64,000 nt of DNA from Austropuccinia psidii (taxonomy: Eukaryota; Basidiomycota; Pucciniomycetes; Pucciniales; Sphaerophragmiaceae), in contig JALGQZ010000007.1 in NCBI GenBank assembly GCA_023105745.1, positions 52,619,569 to 52,683,568 on the forward strand. Direction: 5' to 3'. Within the stretch, counting starts at the first letter, position 1; each line of letters starts with the position of its first letter. The notes under the pieces were generated by a model that worked only from the letters and a program-made list of their open reading frames with translations, made no database searches and had not been told where the DNA came from. Of the stretch, positions 24,029 to 36,523 are shown in pieces. A program made the position numbers and the translations under genes.

Positions 24029-26102
24029 TTTCCCCTGTTTGGTTTGGTCTTCATAAGTTGTTCATCTTGAATTTTTGAGAAATCAAGTTGACCATTTCTT
24101 AATTCTGGCAAGTGGGAATAAGATTCCATGATGTCAAAGGTGGCATTGATATTTTCTATATCTTTTGAAGATTCAGAAAATATTGATGACTTATCATCTA
24201 AATTTTATTCAATTATATTATCATCTTTTTCAACATCAGGTTATTTTGCAATGTCAACTCCTTCATTTTTCCTCTTTTTACACTTGTATTGGCTAAGTGG
24301 GTGGTGGTTTGGTAAATATAAAACTTCCTGATTATATCTGCAGATTTTTACTTCATATTATTAGAATTTGTTTTGGGACTTTTGTCCACAGAATCCTTCC
24401 AAGGTGTAGTGAACCTTGTTTTGAGTTTCACTCTACTAGAACCAATTCTGATTCTGTTGATTACTTCTTCTAATATATTAATAATATCTTCTGCTGAAGA
24501 TTGTTCAGTAGTCATGCTTTTGAAATCATTCTCTAAGTCACCTCCACATTGTCTCCAAATTTTTGTGTGGATCATAAATTCTCACATGTCAGGATACAAT
24601 GCTGTTAATTTGTCATTTTGTTGGCAAAACCATGGTAAATCTTTGTCTTTATCAGTTTTAAATTTGGCAGATTCAAAGGCTGTTTCTACTATAAGCCTGC
24701 TAGCATCATTGGTCCATTTGTTGATAATTTGGGTTTTCCCCCAAGTCCAACTTTGGTGTCCACATGCTTGTCTTAATTTGATATACCATCTGTGGGCTGA
24801 TCTGGTAAACAGGGTGTTAAATCTTTCTGTTACCAATCTGTTTGGTAATCCAAAATCTTCTTTAATCATGTCAATACCTCCAATGAATTCCATATGGTCA
24901 TATTCTCCTTCACCACTGAAGTGAGGCCAGTCTTTAAGTTTTGGTACTTCTTTTAAAAGTGCTTGGCCCCTTGATGGTTCCAAGTTATGAAAGGAAGTGG
25001 AAAATTGATTTCTCAACTGTGAATTTTCAGCATCCAGTACTTGTGGATTTGGAAATCCTGTACTCTCATTTTGATTCAGAGTTTTAGACATTCTTGGTAA
25101 GGTGCTTAGTATCTGTTCAATATCATTCATTTTACTGTTGCTACATCTTTTGGAACTTCTGAATTCATGTTTGAAGGCTTGTATCAAATTTATTCCTTCA
25201 ATTTTATACATGTCTTCTTTATGTGTCAGTTCTTGCCATAACTCTGTTTTTCTTGTATTATCAGCAGTGATTTGATTCAATTTCATTGTTAATTTTGATA
25301 CTTCTTCTTGTGAAGCATAAAAACACTTTTTAAAGCCAATTTTATATGTCTTTGCTTCATTAAATCAATTTGAAATTCCATGAAGGACTTTATTTTTATC
25401 TATCTTAATAATATTTATTGCTTTTCTAATTCTTGTTTTAATTATTTCATCAATATTGAATTTAGAAAATTGTCTGTTAATTCTTTGATAATGGAAGATT
25501 GTTCATTTATCTTATTTCTGAAAGAATTTTCACTATTAGAAGCTTTCATTGTTCTTAACACTTTCTCAAAACACATAAGTGCTTCATTTATTTGGCTCAG
25601 ACTTGAGTTTTATCCTTTAAGATTTTTACAAATGAAATGAATTTTTATCAGAAGCATGGCTTTGCATGTCATTTATAGCTTCATACAACTCTGGGATAGA
25701 ATAAAAAATTTCATAAATCATTCCTGATATTTCAATCTGGCTTCCTTCTTTTTCTGGTATTCCATCATTGTTCTGGCCATACGGGATACATTTTTCATGG
25801 CATACTGTGAAATCTTTGGGATTCTGTGACCGTGTCTGTATGGCTTTGTGGCTGGTGCCTTGCCTTTTCCCCTGTTCTGACATTGTGGCTGATTTTTCAT
25901 GTTGAAATTGCTGCTTCTGGCTACTGGGGCTGTTTTTGGCACTTGCGTGGGCGTTAGAGGGTTGTTTTTCCTCCATTCTGCTGTTAAAAGAATCATGTTC
26001 TTCTTTTCCATCAATGGATGCCATCCATTGAGTAACTTGCAAGTGCTGGGATGGCCCAAGAACTTTCTCACAGTCAGGTAAGAGTTCATGAAGTTTTTCC
26101 AC
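24029..26102 (-). pseudogene. Element G: gag pseudogene
   Basis: This is the Gag gene of G, starting at the ATG at 26,100-26,102. An N-terminal hydrophilic Ser/Gln-rich part (residues about 1-150) is followed by frameshifted coiled-coil-like sequence and then by a well-preserved capsid-like segment with WPHFSGEGEYDHMEFI and SAHRWYIKLRQACGHQSWTW. A tail with PWKDSVDKSPKTNSNN follows. The sequence matches the A. psidii gag-pol family I remember. The frame is broken at several points, including a stop after LTALYPDM and a gap between the frames at 25,300-25,620. The gene ends abruptly at 24,029 where a solo LTR-B entered just before the protease; the coding sense resumes at 22,615. Confidence 0.85.
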
Positions 26103-26836
26103 AGATCTGAAAAGATCTGGTACTCTTTGTGCTGTAATGCATTGTTGTATGCCTTCTGGCTGCCTTTTTATATGTCCACTGAGGCTTCTTGTGGTGGTTA
26201 CAGCTCTTTTTGAAGGTAAAACAGTATTATCAAATTTAGAATGAAATAATTTATTAATTTGGAAGTCATCAACTGACCCTTCTCCTTCTGTAACTTCTTG
26301 GCTTCTGCCATAATCATGTCAATGAACTTTTTGCGTGCTGCTTGAGGGGTTATATGTGGCTCCTGATCTGGTTGAAGGCATATTTTATGATTAAAAAACT
26401 TAAAATAGTAATTTTAGTTCAAAAAACTTACTATTGGCCAAATTCTTTGCCTTCTGAAGTGTATTACTTATATCCAAGTTAATTAATTCAGAACAAATTG
26501 GTTCTAGTTGAATATTTTGAGTTTTCATAATTGTACTATTATGGTCAGAATTCACAGTACTTTCAGGAATAATGCTTGTTACTGTTGAGGCTGTTTCAAT
26601 ATTTTCTTATCTTACCACATTGTAAGACACTAAAATTAATAGACAAGCCAATTGATTAAGTAAAAAAGTTTTTTTTAAAAAGCAAAATAAAAAAGAAAGA
26701 CTCACTTATAATATGGAAAAAGAACATTTTTTATAGATTTTTTAAATTATGAGGATTTTTTATATGCTCTTAAATTTCTCAATATAAGAAAAAAGATTTA
26801 AAAAGACTAAAGAATTATTCCACAGGTAAAATATCA

Positions 26837-26852
26837 CAGCTGGGCCCCCAAA
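26837..26852 (-). promoter_or_regulatory. Primer-binding site of element G
   Basis: Immediately inside the 5' LTR the minus strand reads TTTGGGGGCCCAGCTG. A TGG start is expected for complementarity to the CCA end of a tRNA. Element F has a similar TTTTGGGGGCC at the same place, but I could not name the primer tRNA. Confidence 0.6.
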
Positions 26853-28661
26853 TGTAAGGTGTGGATATGAAACTTTGATTAAAAATCAAGTACTTTTCCT
26901 GTCCTCAAAATTTGTATAAGGTAAAAAATGATTTAAAATAGTATGAAATAGTATTTTCACGCGAAAACAAGCCAATTTCATTGCTTTAAACTTTATAAGT
27001 ATAAGAAAATGACATCATAAAGATTTATTTTTTTACCAACAATAAAAATTTATGCAAAAATACTCTTCAAGACATATTTAAGGCTACAAAAGAAATTTCT
27101 TCAATAGTAATTTTAATTGGAATTAATTGATAAAGGAACTGCAAGCAATTGATTAAAGAGCAAAGTCCTTAAAAAGATCTTTAAAGAGAAAAAACGCCCA
27201 AAAGTGACCAGAGTGAACTTGGAAACAAAGTGACAAAGCTAACAGTGAAGAAAGATGCTTTAATTCACTTGTGGGGTGGTTCAAGGGGTAAAAATGATTA
27301 TAAGAGTTACAAACCATGATTATGATAATTTTTTCAAATTTTTAAAAGGTGTAAAGTTATATAAAAAATGTTTTATTTATTGGTTTAACTGTGTTTAAAT
27401 TAATCATAAAAGGAAAAGATTTTAACATGAAGAGAAAAGTGGGGCAAAGAAAAAATTCTGTTATAGCCATCAATTTTCTCACTACATAAGTAAAATTTAC
27501 CCTTGTCAGTCGAAGAAAACACTTTACAACAGCAAATAAAATTATGGCATCATCAAACGCTGGTTTACACCAAAAAGGGCTGGTTTTCGCCATTTTTACC
27601 CATTTCTAGGCATTTTTAGACCCTTAAATCAGCCATTACGCTAGTCATACCTGGTCTAGTGCCTTCAAAACATGTCAGAATGTGTGTAGGAGGCGCATAA
27701 ACCAGTTAAAACTGTTTTTACTATGATTGTTTCATCTTAAGGGTGGTTTTACCCTCTTGGCACCAGCTAAAACTACCCCGGTTGGTATCAAAACCTCAGC
27801 ATCAATTGAGTCACAGACCCTGTGACTCAATTCAAGGCCAAAAGTAATGAAACTTTGCATGGACTTTGATACCCTACACCAGTAAGCAAGGATTTTGGGT
27901 GTCTGGCTCCCTCTTAGAGGTAGAGTTCCTTTTCCCCCACAGAATTAATCTTTCCAATTTATTTTTTCTTTAATTCCTCATCATGTAATACACTTGTAAT
28001 TTAAACATGAAATTCACTTGAGTTTTTGCAGTACACAACTGTGATAATTGATACCTCATATGTAAATTACACTTCACTTATGTAATACACACACATTTTG
28101 ACATTTCAATTGAAAATACTTCAATTCCTCATAATTTCTAAACTACACACAACACCCCAATTTTGACAAACAATTTGATGGTTCACACCACATGTGATGT
28201 AATTTAAATTAAGGTTTTGAGGATTTTCAACTTTTGTACAGAAAATACTAAAAAGTTGATTTAAGCTTATTTAGAGTTGAGTTACAGGAATTTTACCCAG
28301 AGGTGACCCCATCTTAATTTTTATGAAGGATCCAATGATGAGATAATTTTCTTATGCTTGATTGGATAAAAGGTTATAATATATTTTATGTAATGTTTTG
28401 TAAAAAATATTTTAATTCTATTAGTTTTATTAAAGGTCATCTTCAATGAATCTTTTTGAGTAAAAATCCATTTTCATAATCTTAAAATTCAATATAATTT
28501 TTATTTTAAATTATAGATAAATTTTTATTTTTGTATATAAATTTTTATTTATATTTCAATTTTCATTTTAAAAATAAAAATAATTTCATTTTATTTATAT
28601 TTGTATCTTTTCTTGTTATTTGTGGTCTTTTGGGTATATTAAAATACCTCTAAGGCTCACA
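26853..28661 (-). mobile_element. 5' LTR of element G (LTR-C family, 1,809 bp)
   Basis: In the element's sense it starts TGTGAGCC at 28,661 and ends CCTTACA at 26,853, directly followed by the primer-binding site. It is the founding match for the solo LTR-C copies at 8,898-11,098, 13,508-15,428 and 52,787-54,732, which share both ends and internal phrases such as TATGAAAC near one end. Plus-strand frames within it are short and not credible. Confidence 0.82.
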
Positions 28662-29128
28662 GCCATACACCAATCATACATCTAGATTTTCAATAATTTA
28701 GGATAAATTGCTCAAACCTTCACATATAATGGCTACTCTTTCATTCCTTGGGAACTTTTTCCCCAGTTAATTTATCTCATTGGATGTATTTTTTAATTAT
28801 TATTTTATTTTAATTTTTAAAGTAAATACTTATGTTATTAAGTCACTCATTTGCACCTTCTTGTTTTCCTGTCAGTGAATATTGGTGTTCATATCATTTA
28901 GTAATTCTATTATTCTTCCTTGCAGGCTGAAATCGCGAATTGAGGCCTTTGTTGGTTTTTTGGCTTTTGATTTCCTTACTTTTATTTCTGCATATCTTAT
29001 ACTTTCACTTCTTCATCATTAAGGAAATTTATCCTTCCTTATTTCTTTGACTCTTTGGAGTATTCCCAGTGAATTACTGACTCCTGAGTGCCAAGCCAGT
29101 CTCTTTTTTCTCAAAAGCCCCTGTGGCA

Positions 29129-29420
29129 TGAAGCCAGGACAACCCAAACTTTCAAGGCTTACTACCTCTAGCAATTTTCATCCTATGAAATTCACAACTA
29201 TCATGCTGAGCCTCCAATTGTAAGGATGCTCAATATCCACCTCCTGGAAGCCATGAAAATTTTAAGGCTTGCATGGGTCTCAGTTAGCCTGTTGAAAATC
29301 ATTAATTTCTCAACAAAGATCATCACCAACAGGTAAAAAGCTGCTGAAATTACCATTGCCTCAAGCTGAACAGGCAGTTGAATAGAAATTAAACTTCGTC
29401 ATAAAATTAATGGTTATCCA
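29129..29420 (+). pseudogene. pogo/Tigger-type transposase, second fragment
   Basis: This stretch resumes the transposase interrupted at 6,292. It reads TTQTFKAYY, typical of the region after the family's LDAG motif, followed by LNIHLLEAMKILRLAWVSVS, which resembles the helical segment near the C-terminal end of DDE_1. The last bases before the break at 6,288-6,292 (TGATG) and the first here (TGAAG) are the two copies of the target site, with one mismatch. In-frame stops are present. Its end is not sharply defined. Confidence 0.65.
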
Positions 29421-30644
29421 TTCCAAGAAAATTATAAGCATGGACAAGCTACACAACCTGCATCATGAAGCAAATTCAAAGGAATAGTTGTCCAAGATGA
29501 TCTTCAGTTACACCTTTGCTTAAATTCTGCTTTTCATAAAAACAAGTCACAAGGTCAAAGGGATGGGAAAAAAAGCAGACCAAAAAACCATATGCTTCTT
29601 AATGGAGTTCATCTCCAATGAGAACTTCCAAAGGCTGACTCTCTACATGACTAACTGAAGTCAAATGCATGTGAGTATCATTACTCTCTGCTCAAAAACT
29701 GTCAAAAGAAATCCATATGGGACTTTCTTGATCCTACAAGATTGAGATTACTAAACAGATATCTTTTAATATTTTTTTCATTTTATTTGACTATGATTGT
29801 AATTATACTCTGAGTCTTTTTTTGATGAAATATATAAACATGAAGGGATTTGAAAAAACATAATAAAAATGATTATTTTATAAAAGAAAAGAGAGAAAAA
29901 AAGCCATATTTATGGGTTAGAGGAGGTATTAGTATCAAACCCAAGTATATGGCTTAGGGAAGGCTGATATGGTAGCCCGTACCTTTTTTTGTCTACCAAC
30001 AAGTAGTTGTTACAAAAGTGTCTACTGTATATAGTATTTTATTAGTGATTAGCAGAGAAAAGGAAATTAAGATCAAAACTATAAAAAGAAGCTCCACATA
30101 GCCTCAAAGTCTCACAGTATAGGTTTACTTTATTTATATTCATGTGACTAGTAGCTTAAAAGGCACTCAACTTGTTTTTGTATTGCATCCATGTGATTTG
30201 GGAAATGTGGGGGTGATTTTCCCTCTAATATAAAATAGCAGAACCAAAGTTTGTGGGAATAAAAGAAAGTGAGAACCATTGAACATTCAAAATCTTACTC
30301 ATGCACAAAGAAACTCTCCACTAAATGAGTCTTGATTTGTGGCTTCACTGAAAGATATATTCCTCAATAGCCTGGACTAATTCAGAATTTGAATTAATGA
30401 TAGGATTACTAAATTTGAACCTCAAAGAATATTTTCTGTTCATTTTCTGCTCTACTATAAGGGTTTCCCCTGAACCTGGTCAATGGGATAATCCCCAATA
30501 GAGACCAATTTGTGGTAGGGGGCTTGGGGTAATTGTTTTGGGAACAATTGTTGTGTCCTCCCTAGGGGACAAGGATAGGTAGTTGTCTTATTTAATTGGG
30601 TCTCCAAATACTTTGGATAACAAATAATATGAAACTAATAAGAA
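29421..30644. other. No gene recognised; probable pogo tail and flank
   Basis: The first part may hold more of the pogo C-terminus but I cannot follow a frame. Positions 29,760-30,640 are AT-rich with stops in all frames. At 30,405-30,440 the phrase GGATTACTAAATTTGAACC occurs, and it recurs at 62,411-62,429 just right of element E1. No terminal inverted repeat of the hAT element was identified. Confidence 0.4.
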
Positions 30645-31880
30645 GAGAGGCTTAAGAATACAATTTATTAGTTAGATTGCCAAAAGCCTGAGAACAATTC
30701 CTTAAGAATTCCAATTTCTCTATATTTGTAGCAGATAATGTGGACTGCTGATATTTAATGATTTTCCTCCCACCAGAAAACAGCCATTTGGATGGTTCAC
30801 TGGTGGCAGGTATTTCTAAGTACTCAAATTCCATCTTCACCAGTGTTTAAAAATCACTTTCTCTTTATATCCACAACTAAAAAATGTTGGTTGACTTGGG
30901 CTCAGAAGGTTTGGAAAAAGAAATTGATAATTAATTTTGTAAAGTACTTGCATCATGTCCAGTTGAGGTATACACTTCATTGAATAATCCTGTAGGCTGT
31001 TTTTCAGTATCAAGAAAAGCCAAATTGGTTATGGTGAAGTGGAACTTTGCTTATTCCTCAAAAAGTTTCATCATTTGACTTGCTGATATCCCAGATTCTA
31101 TAATTGTTGAGTTATGAAGCAGTGTGTGAAGGTATTTTTTCAACTTTGATGTAATTAAAACTGAAGATGGTCTGTTTTTTTGCACCTCAGAATTATCATA
31201 CTCCAAAAAAAAAGCTAAGAAACTTGATTAAAATGAAACAAGTAACATGTGAAAACTTACCTCATGAATGCATTTAATCAAAATAATATACAGAGGTAAG
31301 GTATATTTCATTTTTGGATATTTAGAGCTACAAATAATTTTGGTTTCTTAACAGAGGGGCCAAAGAATATTAATAATCACCTTTACTTTGTCCCATTCAC
31401 AACTAGTGAGACAATACTGCTCCATATAATCAGGGGGAAAGAACTGGTTATATGCACCCTTTAGCAATAATGTTTTTTGAGGAATTTCATATGTTTAGTT
31501 CCATTTGGTAAAAAAATTCATCATAGGAAACTTGGGTTTTGATTTGTAACATAGACTTTGAATGGTTTCCAAAAAATATTTTGCAAAGATGAGGACTTTG
31601 GCACAAGTAGAAGCCAAGACTAGTTATACGGGTTACAATAAGGCTGTACTCCAAATAGATACCCTCAGGTGGGTCAATCAGATTCAAAATTGAGAGTGGT
31701 TCAATGCTTTGATCTTCTTGTAGAACAGATGGATGACTTCCCTTTCCTAAAACATTCAATACATTTTTTTCCACAAGGTGAATTTTGTGGGCCATACATC
31801 CAATGGCCTGAATATTGGATGTGAACCCATTTGTGTTTGCTTGAACTTGATCGGACATAATTGAGCTCACAGAATCATCA

Positions 31881-33321
31881 TGTCACAGCCATCGCAATCA
31901 CCCTGTTGGAATTCAAAATGGCATATCAATGCCATATCCAACATACTTGGCCAAATTGGCACTTTTATCTTTCTTGAGCTTTTATGGCCATTTCAGCATT
32001 TGGGGCCAACCTGGCCCCTTCATCATAATCAAGCCCTTCCTGGCCATCATCTGCTTTTGGGAGCCTTTTGGTATTTCCAATTCAACAGGGGACATACAGC
32101 CCAAAAATCTGTATTTGGATTTTTAAGATTTAAATACAGATTTGCACATTTAGCCCATTTTATCCCATTTTACCATGTATTATAGGAAATATGCTTAAAT
32201 CGCCATATCAGACCATTTGGGGCTTAAATGAAAGATTTGCACATTTTTGCACACTTTGTGAATTTTGTGCAAATAAATCTTTAAGAATGTAAAAGCTGTG
32301 TTTGGCCAAAACACCCCAGAACATTTCTAAAACTCTGAATCCACCCAAAACACAACTTTTATGCATGATTCTCCTGGAGCCCTTTCAAAGACCTTTGGCC
32401 ACTTTCATTCTTCAATAACCAAAAGTGCCATAAATCGTGTTATACACCATTATGCATATTTTGTCACCAGAAATTCAATGGTTCCCATATCAGATGGGTA
32501 TTCAAAAAACCCATAAGTCATCTAGAGGATTCATCAAGGCTCAAGGAAAAATGTTACTCTCAAATACCAATGACACCATCAAGCAGTCATTGGGTATTCT
32601 CATTCACGGTATTCCTCCAAGGGAATACTGGAAGTTCATTCTCAAGGGGTATTAAAGAGGCAGTTCCAAAACAATTTTCCAAATGTCAATTCTCCCTCAA
32701 TCTACCTTGGCCACCACATTCATTCAATAAAGTGTGGATTCATCAAGACCTGTATTTTCAACCATACACCATTGGAGGATCAATCAACCCAGTTCAATTA
32801 TCATTTCGGGAAGGTATACATTCCATCAGACACTAAATACAGCTTCCAGGATCCAATAAAGATCAGCTTCCAGCCTGAAGGAGCAAAGCTCTCAGCGTTT
32901 CAAATATACCAGCCTCCCTTGACCCTGTTTGGGTTTCCCCTGGTTAATTAATATATTTTGATTTTTTCTTATTTTTATTTATCTTTTCATTTTTTCAAGT
33001 TAATAATGATGTTATCAAATCAGTCATTTAGCACCTTTACTTTTCTATCTTTTCCTGTCAGTAGATATTGGTGTTCATATCCTTTACTAATTCCATTGTT
33101 AATTCTGGAAGGATGAAACCGTGATTAAGTACTTACTTGGTTGGCTCTTTGGCCATTTGGCTTCCATTTCTCTTATTGAATCTCATGGTGTACTTGCATA
33201 CTTCTTGGAGAAATTTATTATTCTTTTATTTTACCTCCTTCAATATTTGGAGTGTTCCAAGTGATTTCCATGATTACTGAGTGCCAGGCCACTCTTGCTT
33301 TTCCCAACAGCCCCTGTGACA
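31881..33321 (+). mobile_element. Solo LTR-A (1,441 bp) in the hAT transposase
   Basis: It begins TGTCACAGCC and ends CCCCTGTGACA. The flanks are CATCA (31876-31880) and CATGA (33322-33326), 4 of 5 identical. The hAT reading frame continues across the empty site (...ITTAH then DSVSSIMSDQ...). The unit has GGCC-rich patches and the CCTGGTTAATTAATATATT phrase of LTR-A. Confidence 0.82.
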
Positions 33322-33851
33322 CATGAGCAGTAGTTATTGATAATATGATATTGTAGTTCATATTGTTTTAGAATTGCTAGAAAGTGGTTTGCAAGTAACA
33401 CACCAGCTGCAGAATGATCACCTGCCCAATCAACCATTATCTAGTGATAGTCACTCTGTGAAGCTGTAAAATAATCTAAAAGAACAAAGTTTTTATCATG
33501 AATTTCTGTTTGATCTAAAAGGAATGATTGAAACTGGAATTCTTGATTTTCACAGTGAGCTGTGACAGAAATAAATACTCTCACATTTGCCCTGGTCCAT
33601 GTCATGATGGTGAAAGAAGTAGTGATTCCTTTTAGTGATATTAATTTTTGGAGTTGTTCTTGATGGAAGAAAAAGATATTGGATAAGTGAGATGTAAATT
33701 CCTCCCTTCCCAAAAAAATGTTCACTACAGTTGGATTGCATAATTCTAGAACAGAATGAAAAGATGGTGATTGGGGTAGAGAAATTGGTAGATCAAAATC
33801 TAAAATGAAGTAGACTAGTTCCATTTTTAATTTCTGTAAGCCACAACCATG

Positions 33852-35422
33852 TGTAATGACCCCCCCAATAGGTGTTTACGGAAATCCTAGCCTGGAACTA
33901 ATCTATGGCCAATCGGACATGTCATCTGCTTTATGGGAAATTGGGCCCCTTTTGGTGTTTATTGCTTTTGGTCCATATACCCTTTCAATGGTCACTCATG
34001 GCCTTAGGCAATATCCTGCAACCATTGGCGCTTTTGGCCAATTCTCCACCTCACCAACCCCCAGGCCAATGGGTTTTTTTCCCTTTAGCCATCACCAGTT
34101 CCTTTGGCCCAACCCCTTTGATTATGGGGTCTATGGCCTAAATGGCCTTTTTGGGCCATTTAAGCCCCCTATGGCCTCTATGGCCTGTGGTCTGTGGGAC
34201 CCTTAGCCCCCTTTTGGCCTAAATTAATGAGGCCAAAAGGGGCCAAGGGGACAGTCCACCAGCTACCAAACCACAAGTGGGCCCAACTGAGCCCAATTTG
34301 GTCCCCAATTATCAACAATCCCAAAATGGCCAAAAGGACTGCAGGACCCAAATTGGCCAACTTAAAGCAATGGCCTCTGGAAAGCAACAGAGGCCACCAG
34401 CTTGATTCCAGAAAGGTTTCCCCTCAATTCAGGGGAAGACCTCTCCTTCAGCAATGTACCCCATACCAAAGGATCCAGGCATGGTGCACATATGGTATAA
34501 TATACAATTATGCACCATTTTTGCTCAGAAATCCAATGGTTATGCTTTCAACACCCAATTATGTCTTTTAAATTCAAGTCCCCAAATCCATTACCCGTTT
34601 CCAAGGAAGACTTTTCAGTCATTCAGTATTGCAATCCCTGGAGGCTACCAGAAGACCTCTCAAGGACCCCAACCACCTGGCCCCGCAGGAGTTGGGTTGT
34701 ATTTTCTTTTCAGGATTATTCCAAGAGTAATGCCACAAGGTTATCTATCATTCAATTAGCTTTCAAGGCATCAAGTACTTCAGTATTCCTTGGACGACTC
34801 AATTGGTCCATACAGGCTGTGTTCAAGCAACCTGTATGACCTTGGCCCTTTTGGGCCAATTCATATTCCAATGTGGAAATTCAGTCACACAATTCAATTC
34901 TCAAGATGGAAAGATCTGTATTGACCAAAAACAGTAAATACAGCCAGGAAATCAACCCTCCAGGATCAGTCTTCAACTTTTCACATATACTGGCTACCTT
35001 TTGCTCCCTGGGGACTTTTTCCCCAGTTAATTAATATATTGGATTTTTTTTATCCTTATTTTATTTTCATTTATTAAAGCAAATACTTGTAATCTTAAGC
35101 CAGTCATTTGCACCTTTGCTTCTTTGTCTGTCAGTGGATATTGGTGGTCATATCCTTTACTAGTTCCATTTTTCTTTCTAGCAGGTTGAAACAGTGAATT
35201 GAGGATTCATTTAGTTGGCTCTTTGGCTTTTTGCTTTCCTTGCATTATCTTTGGCCATTGGCTTCCTCCTTCTTTTATCATTGGCATATTTTTCCTTACT
35301 CTTATCCTTCTTTAAAGAAATAAAATCCTTGTTATTTCTTTATTCTTTTGGAGACCTCCAAATGAGTTCTTGATTCCTGAGTGCAAGGCCACTCTTGCCT
35401 TTCAACAAGAGCCCCTGTGAAA
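33852..35422 (+). mobile_element. Solo LTR-A (about 1,570 bp) in the hAT transposase
   Basis: It begins TGTAATGACCCCCC and ends GAGCCCCTGTGAAA, where other copies end GTGACA. The 34,000-34,330 part is unusually rich in GGCC and CCATTGG-type words. No matching 5-bp flanks were found (CCATG against TTTGA), so the exact ends or the flanks have changed. Long open frames in this unit on both strands follow from its GC content and are not genes. Confidence 0.75.
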
Positions 35423-35804
35423 TTTGAATTCATTTCATTTCTATGTACAAGAAAAGAAAAAATTGATTAACTTTCTGGGTAACAATTTTGGACAGATTTG
35501 TCAGGTGTTCTGGAGGTTGAAGTTATCTGTTTGGGTTGATAAAAAGATGTAGGGCATTAAGATGATTTCTCATTGACTTTTTGCTTCCTGTGTGATCTTG
35601 TTTCAACTTTTTGCATTGGTTTCCAGCTTGGTTTGTTAGGGGAAATTCAACATGAGTTTTATCACAATTGGAAAAGTATTCCCATATGCAGCAGTACTTA
35701 TTATTAGAATTTGATTCGTTCAGGGATTGCTGTGTCATGTATTCTGCCTCAGTGTGCCTTGTTTCTTGTTTTGATGCTGCTACCCATGACATTTTTTGTT
35801 GCAT

Positions 35805-36203
35805 CCCTTTTCAAGAAAGCTGAAAAAAAAACAAGAAAGAGCAAAAGGCTGGTGAATTTTTTCCAAAAGGAAACAAAAGGTGAAGTGAGAAAAATTTGAA
35901 AAAATGGCTGGGGTTGAGCAAGAAGGGACATGAATATATAATCCCTGCAGGCCCCACCCGACCCCTATTGGCCCCTAGGAGAAAAAGGTAACAGTTCACA
36001 AATGAAAATACAAGAATATGATCATTCAGAAGGAAAATTCACTTACCAAAGTCTTGAACTTGACCATAATTTCTCACTCATTGAATTGGTTGCAAGTGGT
36101 TAAATTGGAATTTAATGGATCAAATTGATGCAGTCAAAAAAGAAGTGGTCAAGCAGTGAGAGGGCCAGCATAGTGAGAGATGCACATCAAATAACCAGAA
36201 TTA
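35805..36203. other. hAT upstream flank, no gene seen
   Basis: Upstream of the BED-finger fragment lies mixed sequence with a GC-rich patch at 35,945-35,975. A hAT terminal inverted repeat was looked for but not found. Confidence 0.35.
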
Positions 36204-36523
36204 GGGCCTGTTCTGCACGTGTGAAAATCTGCTTTTCTGATTGTAAGTAACTTATTTCACAAGTTACTTATGAGATCATAAGTTGCATGTGTTCCAAGCA
36301 ATAAGCGCAACCATAAGTTCCTTTTCCATTTCCGGAGGGTGAAAGCCAAAAATGGATAAGTTTATTTTTACAACTTTTTATTTGATTCTTTGCCCATTTC
36401 AAACAAAAATACTACCAAGACAGGATCACAAGGGATCCAGCCCTTCTGGATTATGCAGTCAGCCTTTGTAATTTTATCCCCACAGCTAATCTCTAATCAA
36501 CTTAATCAAGCCAGAACACACCT

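Larger units (their letters stand above)
8466..28661 (-). mobile_element. Gypsy element G (chromovirus type), full span with nested insertions
   Basis: On the plus strand the element begins TGTAAGG and ends GGCTCACA, flanked by a perfect 5-bp duplication, GCCAT, at 8461-8465 and 28662-28666. Its gene order on the minus strand is LTR, PBS, gag, protease, reverse transcriptase, RNase H, integrase, chromodomain, LTR remnant. It has been split by a solo LTR-B (22,616-24,028), element F (12,529-20,574) and a solo LTR-C (8,898-11,098). At each of the three junctions the coding sequence resumes where it left off once one target copy is removed. Stops and frameshifts occur throughout, so it is a dead copy. 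Confidence 0.88.
6293..29128 (+). mobile_element. LTR-A-type compound insertion inside the pogo transposase
   Basis: The insertion begins TGTCACAATG at 6,293 and ends CCCCTGTGGCA at 29,128, flanked by TGATG and TGAAG (4 of 5 bases match). It contains one LTR-A-like unit at 6,293-7,233, an inverted segment at 7,234-7,565, and a further LTR-A sequence running 7,566-8,465 and resuming at 28,662-29,128 after the inserted element G. No gag or pol of its own was seen, so it may be two LTRs with a collapsed interior or a rearranged solo LTR. LTR-A features visible here are GGCC-rich patches, a GTGTTATACACCATT phrase and a CCCCAGTTAATT phrase. Confidence 0.6.
30645..35804 (-). pseudogene. hAT-family transposase pseudogene, split by two solo LTR-A copies
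   Basis: The gene runs leftward. Its N-terminal part (35,804-35,523) has a BED-type zinc finger layout: WEYFSNCDKTHVEF, a Cys near NQAGNQCKKL, then HLNALH. After the LTR at 33,852-35,422, the middle part (33,824-33,322) has LKGITTSFTIMTWT, FISVTAHC and DHSAAGVLLANHFLAIL, typical of the hAT catalytic core. After the LTR at 31,881-33,321, AIGCMAHKIHLVEK follows (the usual C-x-AH-x-hL block). The C-terminal dimerisation motif stands at 30,840-30,652 (ATSEPSKWLFSGGRKI, normally ...SERVFS). A transposase of this kind would cut and paste its own element. The frame continues in register across the 31,881-33,321 insertion. Several stops and frameshifts, and Lys-Trp in place of Arg-Val, mark it as dead. 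Confidence 0.85.

Noticed and set aside
24373..24924. 183-codon plus-strand open frame
   Set aside because: It is the antisense shadow of the element G gag, whose minus-strand frames carry recognisable Gag motifs.
27357..27593. 78-codon minus-strand frame with hydrophobic stretches
   Set aside because: It lies in the LTR of element G and shows no conserved motif.
33856..34759. Several overlapping Pro/Gly-rich open frames on both strands
   Set aside because: They fall in the GGCC-rich part of a solo LTR-A; overlapping frames on both strands follow from base composition and no domain is visible.
33847..35427. Target-site duplication around the second LTR-A in hAT
   Set aside because: The flanks CCATG and TTTGA do not match, and no shift of a few bases gave a convincing pair.
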